From Candidatus Muiribacterium halophilum (GTDB taxonomy: Bacteria; Muiribacteriota; Muiribacteriia; Muiribacteriales; Muiribacteriaceae), in assembly GCA_023228995.1 (NCBI GenBank), contig JALOAD010000012.1, positions 1 to 64,000 of the forward strand: DNA of 64,000 nucleotides. Direction: 5' to 3'. This document shows, piece after piece, positions 26,625 to 37,198 of the stretch. Made by a program: the position numbers and the translations under genes. The first letter of the stretch is position 1. Each line of letters opens with the position of its first letter. The notes below the pieces were generated by a model. That model worked only from the letters and a program-made list of their open reading frames with translations. It made no database searches and was not told the DNA's origin.

Positions 26625-26631
26625 CACACGG

Positions 26632-28119
26632 ATGAAAAGATTTCTTAAAAAGACATTTTTATTTTCACTTGGTACTTTTTTTTCTAGAATTTTAGGTTTT
26701 GTAAGAGAAATTGTTTTTTCTTATGTATTTGGTGCTTCATTTTTTTCAGATTTGTTTTTTGCATGTTTTAGAATTCCAAATCTTTTAAGACGGCTTCTTG
26801 CTGAAGGTACTTTATCTTTTGCTTATATTAATGTTTATTCAGAACTAGAAAAAGAAAAAAATGAAGTAGAGTCTTTGAAGTTGAGTTCTGCTTTTTTTAA
26901 CTGGATTCTTATTATTACCTTTACATTATATATTTTAGTGCTTTTTTTTTCCAATGATATTGTTAGTATTATGCTTAAAGGTTTTTCAGATGAAAAATTG
27001 CTATATGCATCTATTATACTAAAATGGGTTTTCCCTTTTATAATATTTATATCTTTAGGTTCTATATTTTCTGGATTTTTAAATATGAAAGGCAGTTTTT
27101 TTGTACCTGCTGTTAGTTCTTCATTTTTAAATATTTCTCTTATTTTATGTGTTATTTTTTTTTATAGAGAAGATTATATTCTTATGGGAAAATATCTTGG
27201 AATATCAGTTATTATTGCAGGTTTTGTACAATTTCTTATGTTGTTTTATTTTTCTTTGAAATCAGGATTTGAATATTTTCCAATTTTAAAAAATGAAAAT
27301 CTTAAAAAAATGTTTTTTTATTTTATACCAGGTACATTTGCTATGGCGATTAGTCAGCTTAATATTATTATAGATAGTTTTTTTGCTTCATACCTTCCTG
27401 ATGGTGGATATTCATGGTTATGGTATTCAAATAGAATTGTACAGTTTCCTCTTGCTATATTTGGTGTTGCAATGGCTAATGTTCTTACGCCTTATATTGC
27501 AAAAAACAGAGGTGAAAAAATAGTTTCTGAATCTTTGCTTAAAACTTTAAAATACAATAGTCTATTACTCATACCGATTACATTGGGTATAATGGTATAT
27601 TCTCAAGAATTTATTTCACTTGTATTTCATAGAGGTAAATTTACTACTTATGATGTTTTAAATGTTTCAAAACTTCTTTTTTATTATGCTTCTGGTTTAT
27701 GGTTTTTTTCAGCATTAAAAATATTAACCCCAGTGTTTTACACTTTAAAAAAAGTCTATATACCTGTTTTAGCTGGATTTATAACTTTGATTGTCAATAC
27801 TATATTAAATTATATTCTTATTAAAACAATGGGAGCAAGTGGACTTTCTCTTGCAACTGTTATTTCTTCTGTGATAAATTTTTTAATACTTATAATTTTT
27901 TTAGGTAAAATATATAGAAAAATCAATGTATTATTTATTTTAAAAATTATTATAATTTCAATTTTGTATACAGGTTATCTATATTTATTGAAAGATTTTA
28001 ATTTATTCTTTAATATAGGTTCATCAGTTTTAGTTTATTATTTTTTATTAAAATTGTTTAACATAGAAGAAAGTGAGGAGATAATTCAAATTCTAAAAAG
28101 AAAAAGTATGAAAAACTGA
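26632..28119 (+). CDS. murJ: lipid II flippase MurJ
   Basis: MOP-superfamily flippase that moves lipid II across the inner membrane. 495 aa with about 14 membrane segments. ATG 26632 is chosen over an upstream in-frame start at 26602 because the family begins with a short basic stretch followed by SLGTFFSRILGFVRE. Other motifs: FRIPNLLRRLLAEGTLS near the N-terminus, LNIIIDSFFAS, VMANVLTPYI-like region (GVAMANVLTPYIAK) and VFHRGKFTTYD. It starts a run of + strand genes ending with hfq or beyond. Confidence 0.93.
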   Translation: MKRFLKKTFLFSLGTFFSRILGFVREIVFSYVFGASFFSDLFFACFRIPNLLRRLLAEGTLSFAYINVYSELEKEKNEVESLKLSSAFFNWILIITFTLYILVLFFSNDIVSIMLKGFSDEKLLYASIILKWVFPFIIFISLGSIFSGFLNMKGSFFVPAVSSSFLNISLILCVIFFYREDYILMGKYLGISVIIAGFVQFLMLFYFSLKSGFEYFPILKNENLKKMFFYFIPGTFAMAISQLNIIIDSFFASYLPDGGYSWLWYSNRIVQFPLAIFGVAMANVLTPYIAKNRGEKIVSESLLKTLKYNSLLLIPITLGIMVYSQEFISLVFHRGKFTTYDVLNVSKLLFYYASGLWFFSALKILTPVFYTLKKVYIPVLAGFITLIVNTILNYILIKTMGASGLSLATVISSVINFLILIIFLGKIYRKINVLFILKIIIISILYTGYLYLLKDFNLFFNIGSSVLVYYFLLKLFNIEESEEIIQILKRKSMKN

Positions 28120-28137
28120 AGATGGGAGATTAAATTA

Positions 28138-29925
28138 ATGTATGATTTAAAAAAAATTAGAAATTTTTCTATAATTGCTCACATAGATCATGGAAAATCT
28201 ACACTAGCAGATAGAATACTTGAGATTTCAGGTAGTGTTGAAAGAAGAAATATGAAAGAGCAGTTTCTTGATAATCTTGATGTTGAGAGAGAAAGAGGTA
28301 TAACTGTCAAACTTAGAGCTGTAACTTTGGATTATAAAGGATATCAGTTGAATCTTATTGATACTCCAGGGCATGTTGATTTTTCTTATGAAGTATCACG
28401 ATCTCTTGCAGCTTGTGAAGGTGCATTACTTGTTGTTGATGCTTCTCAAGGAGTTGAAGCTCAGACATTGGCTAATGTATATCTTGCTATTGAAAACAAT
28501 CTTGAAGTTCTTCCAGTTCTTAATAAAATAGATCTTCCTCATGCAAGACCTGATGAAATTAAAGATGAAATTGAAGAACAAATAGGTATAAGTGCTCAGG
28601 ATGCTGTTTGTGTGAGTGCTAAATCAGGATTGAATATTGATATTTTAATGGATAGAATAATTGAATTTTTACCTCCACCACAAGGAGATTATAAACAACC
28701 TTTAAAAGCTCTTATATTTGACTCTGTATATGATGAATATAGAGGAGTTATTGTATTTGTAAGAATAATGGATGGAGAGGTAAAAACCGGTGACCTTATA
28801 AAAACTTTAATAAAAGATACAATTTTTGAAGTAACTGAGGTTGGATGTTTTTCGCCAGGTATGGTAAAAAGAGAATCTTTAAAAGCTGGTGAAGTTGGTT
28901 ATATAACAGCAGGCATAAAATCTATTCAAGATATACATGTTGGAGATACTCTTACATTAAAAGATAATTCAGCTGAAAAAGCATTACCTGGTTATAAAGA
29001 AGTTAAACCTATGGTTTTTTCAGGTCTTTATCCTATTGAAACTGTTAATTATGTTAATCTTAAAGATGCTTTAGAAAAACTTACTCTTAACGATTCTTCT
29101 CTTAAATATGAACCTGAGAGTTCTATAGCTCTTGGAATGGGTTTTAGATGTGGGTTTTTAGGGTTATTACATTCTGAAGTTGTTAGAGAAAGACTTGAAC
29201 AAGAATTTGACCTTGAGATAATTGCAACAGCACCAAGTGTTAAATATAGGCTTACAACAATTAAAAACAAAATAAAATATATAGAAAATCCTATGAATAT
29301 GCCAGATCCATCTCAATATAATATGGTAGAGGAACCATATATAAAAGCAGAACTTTTTACTCCTTCCGAATATGTTGGTGCTGTGATGAATATTTCAGAA
29401 AAGAAAAGAGGCGTTATGAAAAATATGAAATATCTTAGTCATAACAGAGTTGAATTGACTTATGAATTTCCTCTTGCTGAAATTGTTGTTGATTTTTATG
29501 ATAAGTTAAAATCATCAACTCGTGGCTATGCTTCTATGGATTATGAACTTATTGGTTATAGAGAAACCGATGTTACAAAGCTTGATATAAAAATAAATGG
29601 TGAATCTGTTGATGCTCTTTCTATGATTGTACATGTTGATAAAGCATATGAGGTTGGAAGATTAATTGTTTATAAATTAAGAGACATTATACCAAAACAA
29701 ATGTTTAAAGTTCCTATACAAGCTTGTATAGGAGGAAAAATAATTGCCAGAGAAACTGTTTCTGCGATGAGAAAAGATGTTCTTGCAAAATGTTATGGTG
29801 GTGATATAACAAGAAAGAGAAAATTGCTTGAAAAACAAAAAGACGGTAAAAAGAGAATGAAATCTATTGGTTCGGTAGAAATCCCAAGAAATGCTTTTCT
29901 TGAGGTACTTAGAGTTGATGATTAG
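28138..29925 (+). CDS. lepA: elongation factor 4 (LepA)
   Basis: Ribosome-binding GTPase of the translation-factor family, proposed to act in initiation or back-translocation. 595 aa. G1 [10 protein letters not shown] (14-23), [19 protein letters not shown] (G3), NKIDLPHA (G4), then domains II and III and the LepA-specific C-terminal domain with KMFK-like region [15 protein letters not shown] and [19 protein letters not shown]. Preceded by gatgggag. Length is normal for the family. Confidence 0.97.
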   Translation: MYDLKKIRNFSIIAHIDHGKSTLADRILEISGSVERRNMKEQFLDNLDVERERGITVKLRAVTLDYKGYQLNLIDTPGHVDFSYEVSRSLAACEGALLVVDASQGVEAQTLANVYLAIENNLEVLPVLNKIDLPHARPDEIKDEIEEQIGISAQDAVCVSAKSGLNIDILMDRIIEFLPPPQGDYKQPLKALIFDSVYDEYRGVIVFVRIMDGEVKTGDLIKTLIKDTIFEVTEVGCFSPGMVKRESLKAGEVGYITAGIKSIQDIHVGDTLTLKDNSAEKALPGYKEVKPMVFSGLYPIETVNYVNLKDALEKLTLNDSSLKYEPESSIALGMGFRCGFLGLLHSEVVRERLEQEFDLEIIATAPSVKYRLTTIKNKIKYIENPMNMPDPSQYNMVEEPYIKAELFTPSEYVGAVMNISEKKRGVMKNMKYLSHNRVELTYEFPLAEIVVDFYDKLKSSTRGYASMDYELIGYRETDVTKLDIKINGESVDALSMIVHVDKAYEVGRLIVYKLRDIIPKQMFKVPIQACIGGKIIARETVSAMRKDVLAKCYGGDITRKRKLLEKQKDGKKRMKSIGSVEIPRNAFLEVLRVDD

Positions 29926-29937
29926 GGAGGAGTATAT

Positions 29938-30216
29938 ATGAAAAAAGAAAAAATAGTTATAACAGTTCTTGGTGTCAATAAATCTGGAGTTGTGGCAAAT
30001 GTTACTTCAGTTTTAGCTAAATACAATTGTTCTATTCAGGATATGAATCAGACAATTATAGATGATCTTTTTGCAATGATACTTATTGTAGATATAACTG
30101 ATCTTAATATGGATTTTGCTGCATTTAAGGAAAAAATCGAAGGTAAAGGTGAGGAAATAGGTGTAAAAATCTTTATACAGCATGAAAATGTATTTAGAAT
30201 GATGCACAGGATTTAA
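29938..30216 (+). CDS. ACT-domain protein, UPF0237 family
   Basis: 92 aa consisting of one ACT-like domain: VITVLGVNKSGVVANVTSVL at the N-terminus, then NCSIQDMNQTI. Homologous to the small regulatory ACT proteins related to GcvR. In many anaerobes the gene sits directly before a DUF711 gene, as here (12-bp gap), so the two probably act together, perhaps with the ACT domain sensing an amino acid. That is inference; neither has an established activity. It has a strong gggaggag Shine-Dalgarno. Confidence 0.88.
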   Translation: MKKEKIVITVLGVNKSGVVANVTSVLAKYNCSIQDMNQTIIDDLFAMILIVDITDLNMDFAAFKEKIEGKGEEIGVKIFIQHENVFRMMHRI

Positions 30217-30228
30217 AGGGGGAATAAA

Positions 30229-31593
30229 ATGTTTCTTACAGCTGAAGAGATTTTACAAACAATAAGTATGGTAAGTGTTGAGAATTTTGATGTTAGGACA
30301 ACTACTCTAGGAATTAGTCTTAGAGATTGTCGTGGTGTTGATGCAGATGCAACTGCAAAAAAAATATATGATAAAATTTGTTTTAGAGCAGAAAAACTTA
30401 TTTCATGTGCAAACATTATAGAAGCAAAATATGGACTTCCGATTGTTAATAAAAGAGCTTCTGTAACTCCAATTGCAGTTATAGGAGATGGTTTTGACAA
30501 GGATGGAATGATAAAACTTGCTATAGCTATGGATAAAGCTGCCGAAACTGTAGGAATAAACTATATTGGTGGATTTTCAGCTCTTGTACAAAAAGGTGCT
30601 ACTGTAGGCGATCTTGCTCTTATAGAGGCTATACCAGAAGCTTTAAATATTACTCAAAGAGTTTGTTCTTCTGTCAATGTTGCTTCGACTAAAGCAGGAA
30701 TAAATCTTGATATGATATATAAAATGGCTAAGCAAATAAAAAAAACTGCTGAACTTACAGCAGATCGTGGAAGTATAGGATGTGCAAAACTTGTTGTTTT
30801 TGCCAATGCTGTAGAAGATAATCCTTTTATTGCAGGAGCTTTTCATGGTATATCTGAACCAGAAGTTGTTCTTAATGTTGGTATTAGCGGACCTGGTGTT
30901 GTAAGACATGTATTAGAAAAAAATGGAAAAGGATTAAACATTGGAGATCTTGCGGAATTAATTAAGAAAACTGCTTTTAAAATAACTAGAATGGGTCAGC
31001 TTGTTGGTCAGGAAGTTTCTGAACTTATGGGTGTTCCTTTTGGTATAGTTGATATTTCTCTTGCTCCTACACCAGCTATAGGTGATTCTGTTGCAAATAT
31101 ACTTGAACTTATGGGTCTTGAAATGTGTGGTACAGATGGTACGACATTTGCTCTAGCTATTTTAAATGATGCTGTTAAAAAAGGTGGAGTTATGGCAACA
31201 CAGAGAGTTGGTGGTCTTTCAGGAGCATTTATTCCTGTAAGTGAAGACGAAGGAATGATAAAAGCTGTAGAATGTGGAGCTTTATCTTTAGAAAGACTTC
31301 AATGTATGACATGTGTTTGTTCTGTAGGTCTTGATATGATAGCAATACCTGGTGATACTTCTGTTGAAACTATTGCAGGTATAATTGCTGATGAAATGGC
31401 AATTGGTGTTATTAATACCAAAACTACTGCTGCAAGACTTATTCCTGTAATTGGAAAAGGTGTTGGAGAAAAAGTATGTTATGGTGGTCTTTTAGGAGAT
31501 GCTCCTATAATGGCAGTTGGAAAATATTCATGTGCTGAAATTATTAAAAGAGGTGGTAGAGTACCAGCTCCAATAAATTCTTTAAAAAATTGA
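30229..31593 (+). CDS. DUF711 (UPF0210) family protein
   Basis: 454 aa, matching the full length of UPF0210. The family is related in fold to pyruvate formate-lyase-type glycyl radical enzymes but lacks a proven reaction. Conserved-looking stretches include [55 protein letters not shown], and a C-terminal [10 protein letters not shown]. Paired with the ACT protein just upstream. Shine-Dalgarno aaggggga precedes the ATG. Confidence 0.88.
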   Translation: MFLTAEEILQTISMVSVENFDVRTTTLGISLRDCRGVDADATAKKIYDKICFRAEKLISCANIIEAKYGLPIVNKRASVTPIAVIGDGFDKDGMIKLAIAMDKAAETVGINYIGGFSALVQKGATVGDLALIEAIPEALNITQRVCSSVNVASTKAGINLDMIYKMAKQIKKTAELTADRGSIGCAKLVVFANAVEDNPFIAGAFHGISEPEVVLNVGISGPGVVRHVLEKNGKGLNIGDLAELIKKTAFKITRMGQLVGQEVSELMGVPFGIVDISLAPTPAIGDSVANILELMGLEMCGTDGTTFALAILNDAVKKGGVMATQRVGGLSGAFIPVSEDEGMIKAVECGALSLERLQCMTCVCSVGLDMIAIPGDTSVETIAGIIADEMAIGVINTKTTAARLIPVIGKGVGEKVCYGGLLGDAPIMAVGKYSCAEIIKRGGRVPAPINSLKN

Positions 31594-32708
31594 AGAAAAA
31601 AATTGGTTTTTATATACATATACCTTTTTGTCACAGTAAGTGTTCTTACTGTGACTTTTATTCTATATCAGATTTTTCTTTAGAATTAAAAAAAAATTAT
31701 TTAGATAGATTGCTAAAACACATTGATTATATGGGTTGCAGGTTTTCTAATGATTACAAACCAAATACTTTGTTTATAGGTGGAGGAACACCTTCTATAT
31801 ATTCCGCTGAAGAGCTTGGTGCTTTAGTAAAAAGAGTTCAAAAAAATTTTAATTGTGAATTTTTAGAAAGTACAGTTGAGATAAATCCTAATGTTATAGA
31901 TTATAATTTTATTGATAAACTATATAAAGGTAATTTTTTTAACAGGATTTCTTTTGGTCTTCAGAGTCCTTTTAAAAAAGATAATACTTATCTTGGACGA
32001 AATTTCAATGAAAAGAGTGTTGAAATATTAAAATATGCTTTGTCTATATTTGAAAATGTAAGTATTGATATGGTTTGTGGCTATGATGGATTTAATAGCG
32101 AAAAAATAATTGAAAAATTAAATTTACAAGGAATTTTACCTAAAATCAAACATATTTCTCTTTATATGCTCAAGTATTCAGAAAGTTTTAGCGAGAAATT
32201 TAAAGAAAAAATATGTGATGATGATATTCAAGTTGAAAATTATAAAAAAATGATAAATCTTATTAAAAAAAATAATTTCAAACAATATGAAATTTCAAAT
32301 TTTTGTAAAACTAATTATGAATGTAAACATAATTTGCATTATTGGAAATATCATGATTATTTAGGTGTTGGGTCTAATGCTTCTATAAAATTTGAGAATA
32401 ATATAGTTTGTTTTCCAAAATTAAATGATTATATGATGAAAGATTTTGAAGAAACAATTGAAGATGTTGAAAATACAGAGGAATATCCTGATAAAATTAT
32501 AATGCGTATGAGACTTTGTGAGGGTATGAGTTTTTTAGAACTTAAAAAAATTAATCCTAATTTGCCTGATATCATGAATATATTATATAATAGGTATAAA
32601 GATTGTTTTAAAAAAGATTTTGATAAAATTAGTTTTTCTCAAAAAGGTTTTATTTTTTCAAATACATTATTAAGTAGTATGCTTGAAATTATGGAGGAAA
32701 GAAAATGA
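31590..32708 (+). CDS. hemW: radical SAM protein HemW
   Basis: HemN-like radical SAM protein; HemW members bind haem and act in haem delivery rather than coproporphyrinogen oxidation. 372 aa from TTG 31590, which overlaps the previous stop. FeS motif [10 protein letters not shown] near residues 14-23, [24 protein letters not shown] and the C-terminal [18 protein letters not shown]. The lack of the extended N-terminal HemN region supports HemW. No other haem genes are in the window. ATGA overlap with the next gene. Confidence 0.9.
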   Translation: MKKKIGFYIHIPFCHSKCSYCDFYSISDFSLELKKNYLDRLLKHIDYMGCRFSNDYKPNTLFIGGGTPSIYSAEELGALVKRVQKNFNCEFLESTVEINPNVIDYNFIDKLYKGNFFNRISFGLQSPFKKDNTYLGRNFNEKSVEILKYALSIFENVSIDMVCGYDGFNSEKIIEKLNLQGILPKIKHISLYMLKYSESFSEKFKEKICDDDIQVENYKKMINLIKKNNFKQYEISNFCKTNYECKHNLHYWKYHDYLGVGSNASIKFENNIVCFPKLNDYMMKDFEETIEDVENTEEYPDKIIMRMRLCEGMSFLELKKINPNLPDIMNILYNRYKDCFKKDFDKISFSQKGFIFSNTLLSSMLEIMEERK

Positions 32709-34219
32709 AAAAAATCATTTTTATATTTATATTTTGTTTTTCTATTTCTGCGTTTTCTGCCGGAAATATAGATCTTCTTATAAATCTTATAAATTTTTAT
32801 AATTCCAATTCTCAATTTGAAAAATCTTTGGAGCAGGCTGAAAAAGGTTTAGAACTTGAACCTAATAATGCTAAATTGCTTGAGCTTAAGGAAGAAATTT
32901 TAAAAAAAATTCAAGAAAGTAAAAATAAAAAAGAGGAAAAAGAAGAAATTATAAAAAATCCTTCAATAAAAACAGATAATATTGAAGCTATTGAAAATAT
33001 TATTCCAAAGAAAAAATTAAGACCTTTTAAATATTTTAGTGATGCTGAAAAACAGAAAATAGGTGATATTTTAGAAAAAGCTATTGATTTAAAAAGTCTT
33101 GGCAGAAATTCAGATGCTAAGAAAAAATTTGAAGAAGTTTTAAAATATGATGATCTTAATGAAGATGCTAATTTTTATCTTGGAGTTCTTTGTGTTGATG
33201 AAGGTAAATATGATATTGCTAAGACTTATTTTAACAATGTTTTAACTTATGATCAAAATAATAATCAGGTTTTGTATTGGCTTGGACTTGTTTATATGAG
33301 AGAAAATGATAAAGCTAAAGCTAAAGCTTATTTTCTTGAAACTGTTAAAAAACAGCCTAATAGTGTATTAGGTTATGTTCAACTTGCAAGTATTTATGAA
33401 TCAGAAAACAATGTTGCTAGTGCTGAAAAATATTATAAAAAAGCAATTGAAGTAGATAAAAGACTTATTAATATTTATAAAAGCCTGTCAGATTTATATG
33501 TTACAAGATCTTATTATTCTAAAGCTATAGAAGTATATAGAGAAATGATAAATACTTTTCCCAAAAATGCTTATGGTTATTCAGGTCTTGCTACTATGCT
33601 TCTTTTGACTGGTGATTATGAGAATGGAGCAATATATTTTCAAAATGCTTATAAAATTGATGATAAAAATCCAGAAGTTATTGCATTATCTGCAATGTAT
33701 AGTTTTTATGCAGGAAAGAATGCTGAAGCTGAAGAGCGTTTGGGACAAGCAATAGAAAAAGAAGGTGATAATCTTAAAATATATAGGCTTATTGTAAATG
33801 TTTTAAAAAATTCTTCAAATATTGAAGGTGTTAAAAAGTATTCAGAGATTGGATTGCAGTTTTTTCCATTAGATTCGATTTTAAATTTTGAATTAGGTAA
33901 ATATTATAGTAATAGAAATGAAAATGAGAAAGCTCTTCCTTATCTTGAAAAATCTTTCCAAGTTGATTCTGAGGATTCTAATATACTTTTAACTCTTGCT
34001 CAAACTTATAATAAAGCAGGTTATTATGTTGATTCACTTAATAAATATAAAATACTTGTAAATAAATTTAAAGATTCTAAAGAAAGACCAAAATGGTTGG
34101 AAGAAGCTAGAAATGTTCTGACTGTTTATAATAAAGAAAAAGAAATTCAAATTGAATCTCCTCAAAGTAATTTTGACGATAATGCAGTTTATGATTTTAA
34201 TATTCCACAAGGTTTTTAA
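32705..34219 (+). CDS. exported TPR-repeat protein
   Basis: 504 aa with a Sec signal peptide (IIFIFIFCFSISAFSA, about 4-19), a charged Lys/Glu-rich linker (about 65-95), and some ten TPR-type helix pairs covering 100-480, e.g. DANFYLGVLCVDEGKYDIAK. Predicted periplasmic scaffold. Its place between hemW and miaA does not reveal a partner. The stop codon shares one base with miaA. Confidence 0.82.
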   Translation: MKKIIFIFIFCFSISAFSAGNIDLLINLINFYNSNSQFEKSLEQAEKGLELEPNNAKLLELKEEILKKIQESKNKKEEKEEIIKNPSIKTDNIEAIENIIPKKKLRPFKYFSDAEKQKIGDILEKAIDLKSLGRNSDAKKKFEEVLKYDDLNEDANFYLGVLCVDEGKYDIAKTYFNNVLTYDQNNNQVLYWLGLVYMRENDKAKAKAYFLETVKKQPNSVLGYVQLASIYESENNVASAEKYYKKAIEVDKRLINIYKSLSDLYVTRSYYSKAIEVYREMINTFPKNAYGYSGLATMLLLTGDYENGAIYFQNAYKIDDKNPEVIALSAMYSFYAGKNAEAEERLGQAIEKEGDNLKIYRLIVNVLKNSSNIEGVKKYSEIGLQFFPLDSILNFELGKYYSNRNENEKALPYLEKSFQVDSEDSNILLTLAQTYNKAGYYVDSLNKYKILVNKFKDSKERPKWLEEARNVLTVYNKEKEIQIESPQSNFDDNAVYDFNIPQGF

Positions 34220-35142
34220 TGGATTTTAAAAATAAGATAATTGTAATTGGCGGACAGACGGCTTCAGGAAAAACTAGTATGTCTCTTGATATATGTCAGC
34301 AATTTAATGGTGAAGTAGTTTCTAGCGATTCAGTTCAAATATATAAATATCTTGATATTGGTTCTGCCAAACCTTCTTTATCAGAAAGAGCAATTATAGA
34401 GCATAGTATGATTGATATTGTTGAGCCTTGTAAAGAGTTTGATGTAAAAGAATATACTCAAAAAGCTGAAATTTGTCTTGATAATATATGGAAAAAAAAC
34501 AAAATACCAGTTCTAACCGGAGGAACTGGGTTTTATGTAGAATCGTTATTATGTGGATTACCAAAAATAAAAAATGATTGTGATATTAGAAAAAAATACG
34601 AAAATATTTTAAAAGAAAAAGGTAGAGAATATTTGTTTTCTATTTTACAAAGAAAATGGCCTGAAAGAGCTATTACGCTTCATATAAATGATACTAAAAG
34701 AATTATAAGAAGTATTGAGATATATGAAACTGGTGGTAAAGAACAATTTGAAAATTTTAACAAAAAATTAAAATTTGATATTTTATTTTTTTATATTGAA
34801 CCTGAAAAAGAATTAAATGAAAAAAATATAAAAAAAAGAGTTTTAAATATGATTAAAAATGGTCTTATTGATGAAGTTGAATTTGTTTTAAGAGAAAAAG
34901 GTTTTTCAAGACAATCAAAAACTGCAATTGGTTATAAAGAAACTATTGACTTTATTGAGTCAAATAATAATATAGAAGAACTTGTTTTTAATATATCTCT
35001 TCATACAAGGCAATTTGCTAAAAGACAGAGAACTTTTTTTAAAAATAAATTTAAAAAAATGATTTTTCTTGAAAGTTATGATATAAATAATTATCATATT
35101 AAAAAAGAAACAGAAAAATTTCTGGAGGGTAACAATGTCTAA
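34219..35142 (+). CDS. miaA: tRNA dimethylallyltransferase
   Basis: Transfers a dimethylallyl group to A37 of tRNAs reading UNN codons. 307 aa. P-loop GGQTASGKTS (11-20), SSDSVQIYKYLDIGSAKPS, HSMIDIVEP, PVLTGGTGFYVESLL and the late RQFAKRQRTFFK. The hfq gene follows with an 8-bp overlap, the order also seen in many proteobacteria. Confidence 0.95.
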   Translation: MDFKNKIIVIGGQTASGKTSMSLDICQQFNGEVVSSDSVQIYKYLDIGSAKPSLSERAIIEHSMIDIVEPCKEFDVKEYTQKAEICLDNIWKKNKIPVLTGGTGFYVESLLCGLPKIKNDCDIRKKYENILKEKGREYLFSILQRKWPERAITLHINDTKRIIRSIEIYETGGKEQFENFNKKLKFDILFFYIEPEKELNEKNIKKRVLNMIKNGLIDEVEFVLREKGFSRQSKTAIGYKETIDFIESNNNIEELVFNISLHTRQFAKRQRTFFKNKFKKMIFLESYDINNYHIKKETEKFLEGNNV

Positions 35143-35353
35143 TAAAATTAATTTACAGGATTTATTTCTTGATAACATAATAAAAAAAAGATCAGAAATA
35201 ATGATATTTCTCACAAATGGTATAAAATTAAGAGGCTATATAAAAGCTTATGATTCTTTTACAGTTCTCATGGAAGATAATGAAAAACAGCAGCTTATTT
35301 TTAAGCATGCTATTTCAACATTGGTGTCTTCAGAAAAAGTTGAAATTAAATAA
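35135..35353 (+). CDS. hfq: RNA chaperone Hfq
   Basis: 72-aa Sm-like hexameric RNA chaperone. The N-terminal NLQDLFLDNIIKKR, the Sm1 region VMIFL-like with NGIKLRGYIKAYDSFTVLM, and the Sm2 motif FKHAIST are clear. The C-terminal tail is very short, as in Gram-positive and deep-branching Hfq. Presence of hfq suggests sRNA-based regulation. Preceded by ggagg. Confidence 0.95.
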   Translation: MSNKINLQDLFLDNIIKKRSEIMIFLTNGIKLRGYIKAYDSFTVLMEDNEKQQLIFKHAISTLVSSEKVEIK

Positions 35354-35437
35354 TACCAGTCACCTGTTTTAATATAAATAACAGCAATTCCGATAAAATA
35401 ATAACTATTATTATTTTTCTAAAGACAGGAGAGGGTA
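35354..35437 (+). other. hfq-pilB spacer with AT-rich hairpin
   Basis: An imperfect AT-only inverted repeat around aaaataataactattattatttt (about 35395-35416) may slow transcription or mark the end of the murJ-hfq run. It is followed by acaggagaggg, the pilB ribosome binding site. No clear -35 box. Confidence 0.3.
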
Positions 35438-37186
35438 ATGTCGTCAGAATTTATATATAAAAAGAAAATAGGTCAGATTCTTATAGAAAACGACTTTATA
35501 ACAGAAGAACAATTATCTGACAGTCTTAAAATTCAGATTGAAACTTCAGATCTTATTGGTGAAATTCTAATTCAAAAGGGTTATCTTACAGAAGAACAAC
35601 TTGCACAAGGTTTAGCTATTCAGTTTGATAGTGAATACTATTCTCCAGATAGAGTAAAGCTTGAAGAAGCAGTTTTAGCGAGAGTTCCTGAAAATCTTAT
35701 TAAAATGTATTATTTTATACCGCTTGATATTGATGCGGGAAGAATAATGATTCTTATTTTTGATCCTACCAATGTAACAATGCTTGATGCTCTTCAGACT
35801 GTTCTTGGAATTAAAGTTGAATTTGCTGTCGCTTCAAAAGAAAAAATCACTCAAGTAATAAATGATTATTATTTTGCAGAAGAAAAAGAAAAAACACTTG
35901 ACGATGTTAATATGGATGAAATGCTTTCTGATGCTGGTCTTGATATGAAAGTTGAAACTATTGGAGAAGATGATGCTAAAGATCCAGATCTTCTCAAGGC
36001 AGCTGATCAGAAACCTATAATAGCACTTGTCAATAAAATAATTCTTGATGCAATAAAAAAGAAAGCTTCTGATATTCATTTAGAAGTGCATGAAAAAAAA
36101 GTTGTTATAAGATATAGAATGGATGGTGATCTTTATGATCAGCCTGCTATTAATAAAAAAGCAGCATCAGCAATTGTTTCAAGAATAAAAATTATATCTA
36201 ATCTTAATATAGCTGAAAAAAGAATTCCACAGGATGGAGCGTTTTCTCTTAAAATTGGAAAGTCAAAGATAGATTTTCGAGTATCTGTACTTCCATGTAT
36301 TTGGGGAGAAAATGTTGTAATAAGAATACTTTCTAAAGATTCTGTGTCGCTTGATTTGGAAACATTGGGATTTACTGATTTTCAGCTTAAAATTTTTAAA
36401 AAAAATATTCAAAAACCTTTTGGACTTATTCTAAATAGTGGACCTACGGGTTCTGGTAAAACAACAACTCTTTATGCTGCACTTTCAAGGATTAACACAA
36501 GAGATGTAAAAATTATTACTGTGGAAGATCCTGTGGAATATCAGCTTGAAGGAATACATCAAACTCAGGTTTTTATTAATAAAAATGAACCTGATAGATC
36601 GCTTACATTTGCTTCAGGATTAAGATCAATACTAAGACAAGATCCAGATGTTGTAATGATTGGGGAAATTCGAGATGAAACAACAGCTGAAATTGCGGTA
36701 AATGCTGCGTTAACAGGGCATCTTGTGTTTTCAACAGTTCATGCTAATAACTCTATTGATGTTATTAATAGGATGAAAACGCTTGGTGTTGACAAATACT
36801 TGCTTTGTTCGGCATTTGTAATGGTAATTGCTCAGAGACTTGTAAAACAACTGTGTACTGAATGTAAAGAAGAATATGACCCTTCTGAGGAAGAGTTTGA
36901 AGCTATGGGAAAGAAAAAATCCGATTATCCTAATCAGAAGTTTTTTAGGCCGGTTGGATGTGATAAATGTAATGGAACTGGTTATAAAGGCAGAAGAGCT
37001 GTTTATGAAATACTTGATTTAACTCCTGCTATAAAAGAGCTTATAGTAACTGAAAAAACTCCGTTTGATATTCAAAAAAAAGCTGTAGAACAAGGAACTG
37101 ATCTTCTTGTTGATGCTGGTATGATAAAAGCAATAGGCGGAAGTACTTCGCTTGAAGAAGTAAAAAGTCTGGCGGCTGACTTTTAA
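35438..37186 (+). CDS. pilB: type IV pilus extension ATPase PilB
   Basis: Cytoplasmic hexameric ATPase powering pilus extension. 582 aa: N-terminal MshEN-type domains (about 5-155), N2 domain, then the RecA-like domain with GPTGSGKTTT near 337-346, the Asp box ITVEDPVEYQ, Walker B-like VVMIGEIRDETTAEIA and the His box STVHANNS. A zinc-binding four-Cys motif (LCTEC and CDKCNGTGYKGR) is near 478-525. First gene of a seven-gene pilus operon. A second paralogue lies at 52088. Confidence 0.95.
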   Translation: MSSEFIYKKKIGQILIENDFITEEQLSDSLKIQIETSDLIGEILIQKGYLTEEQLAQGLAIQFDSEYYSPDRVKLEEAVLARVPENLIKMYYFIPLDIDAGRIMILIFDPTNVTMLDALQTVLGIKVEFAVASKEKITQVINDYYFAEEKEKTLDDVNMDEMLSDAGLDMKVETIGEDDAKDPDLLKAADQKPIIALVNKIILDAIKKKASDIHLEVHEKKVVIRYRMDGDLYDQPAINKKAASAIVSRIKIISNLNIAEKRIPQDGAFSLKIGKSKIDFRVSVLPCIWGENVVIRILSKDSVSLDLETLGFTDFQLKIFKKNIQKPFGLILNSGPTGSGKTTTLYAALSRINTRDVKIITVEDPVEYQLEGIHQTQVFINKNEPDRSLTFASGLRSILRQDPDVVMIGEIRDETTAEIAVNAALTGHLVFSTVHANNSIDVINRMKTLGVDKYLLCSAFVMVIAQRLVKQLCTECKEEYDPSEEEFEAMGKKKSDYPNQKFFRPVGCDKCNGTGYKGRRAVYEILDLTPAIKELIVTEKTPFDIQKKAVEQGTDLLVDAGMIKAIGGSTSLEEVKSLAADF

Positions 37187-37198
37187 AGGTGGTTTAAT

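Larger units (their letters stand above)
26131..26631. other. intergenic debris between pseudopilin and murJ
   Basis: Divergent intergenic region of about 500 bp without an intact gene. In order it holds the pseudopilin promoter, a REP copy (26199-26256), a degenerate MITE (26312 to about 26430), a fragment matching the 5' part of the transposase remnant at 54.7 kb (about 26481-26540), and the murJ promoter. The block is collinear with 54321-54760. Confidence 0.65.
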
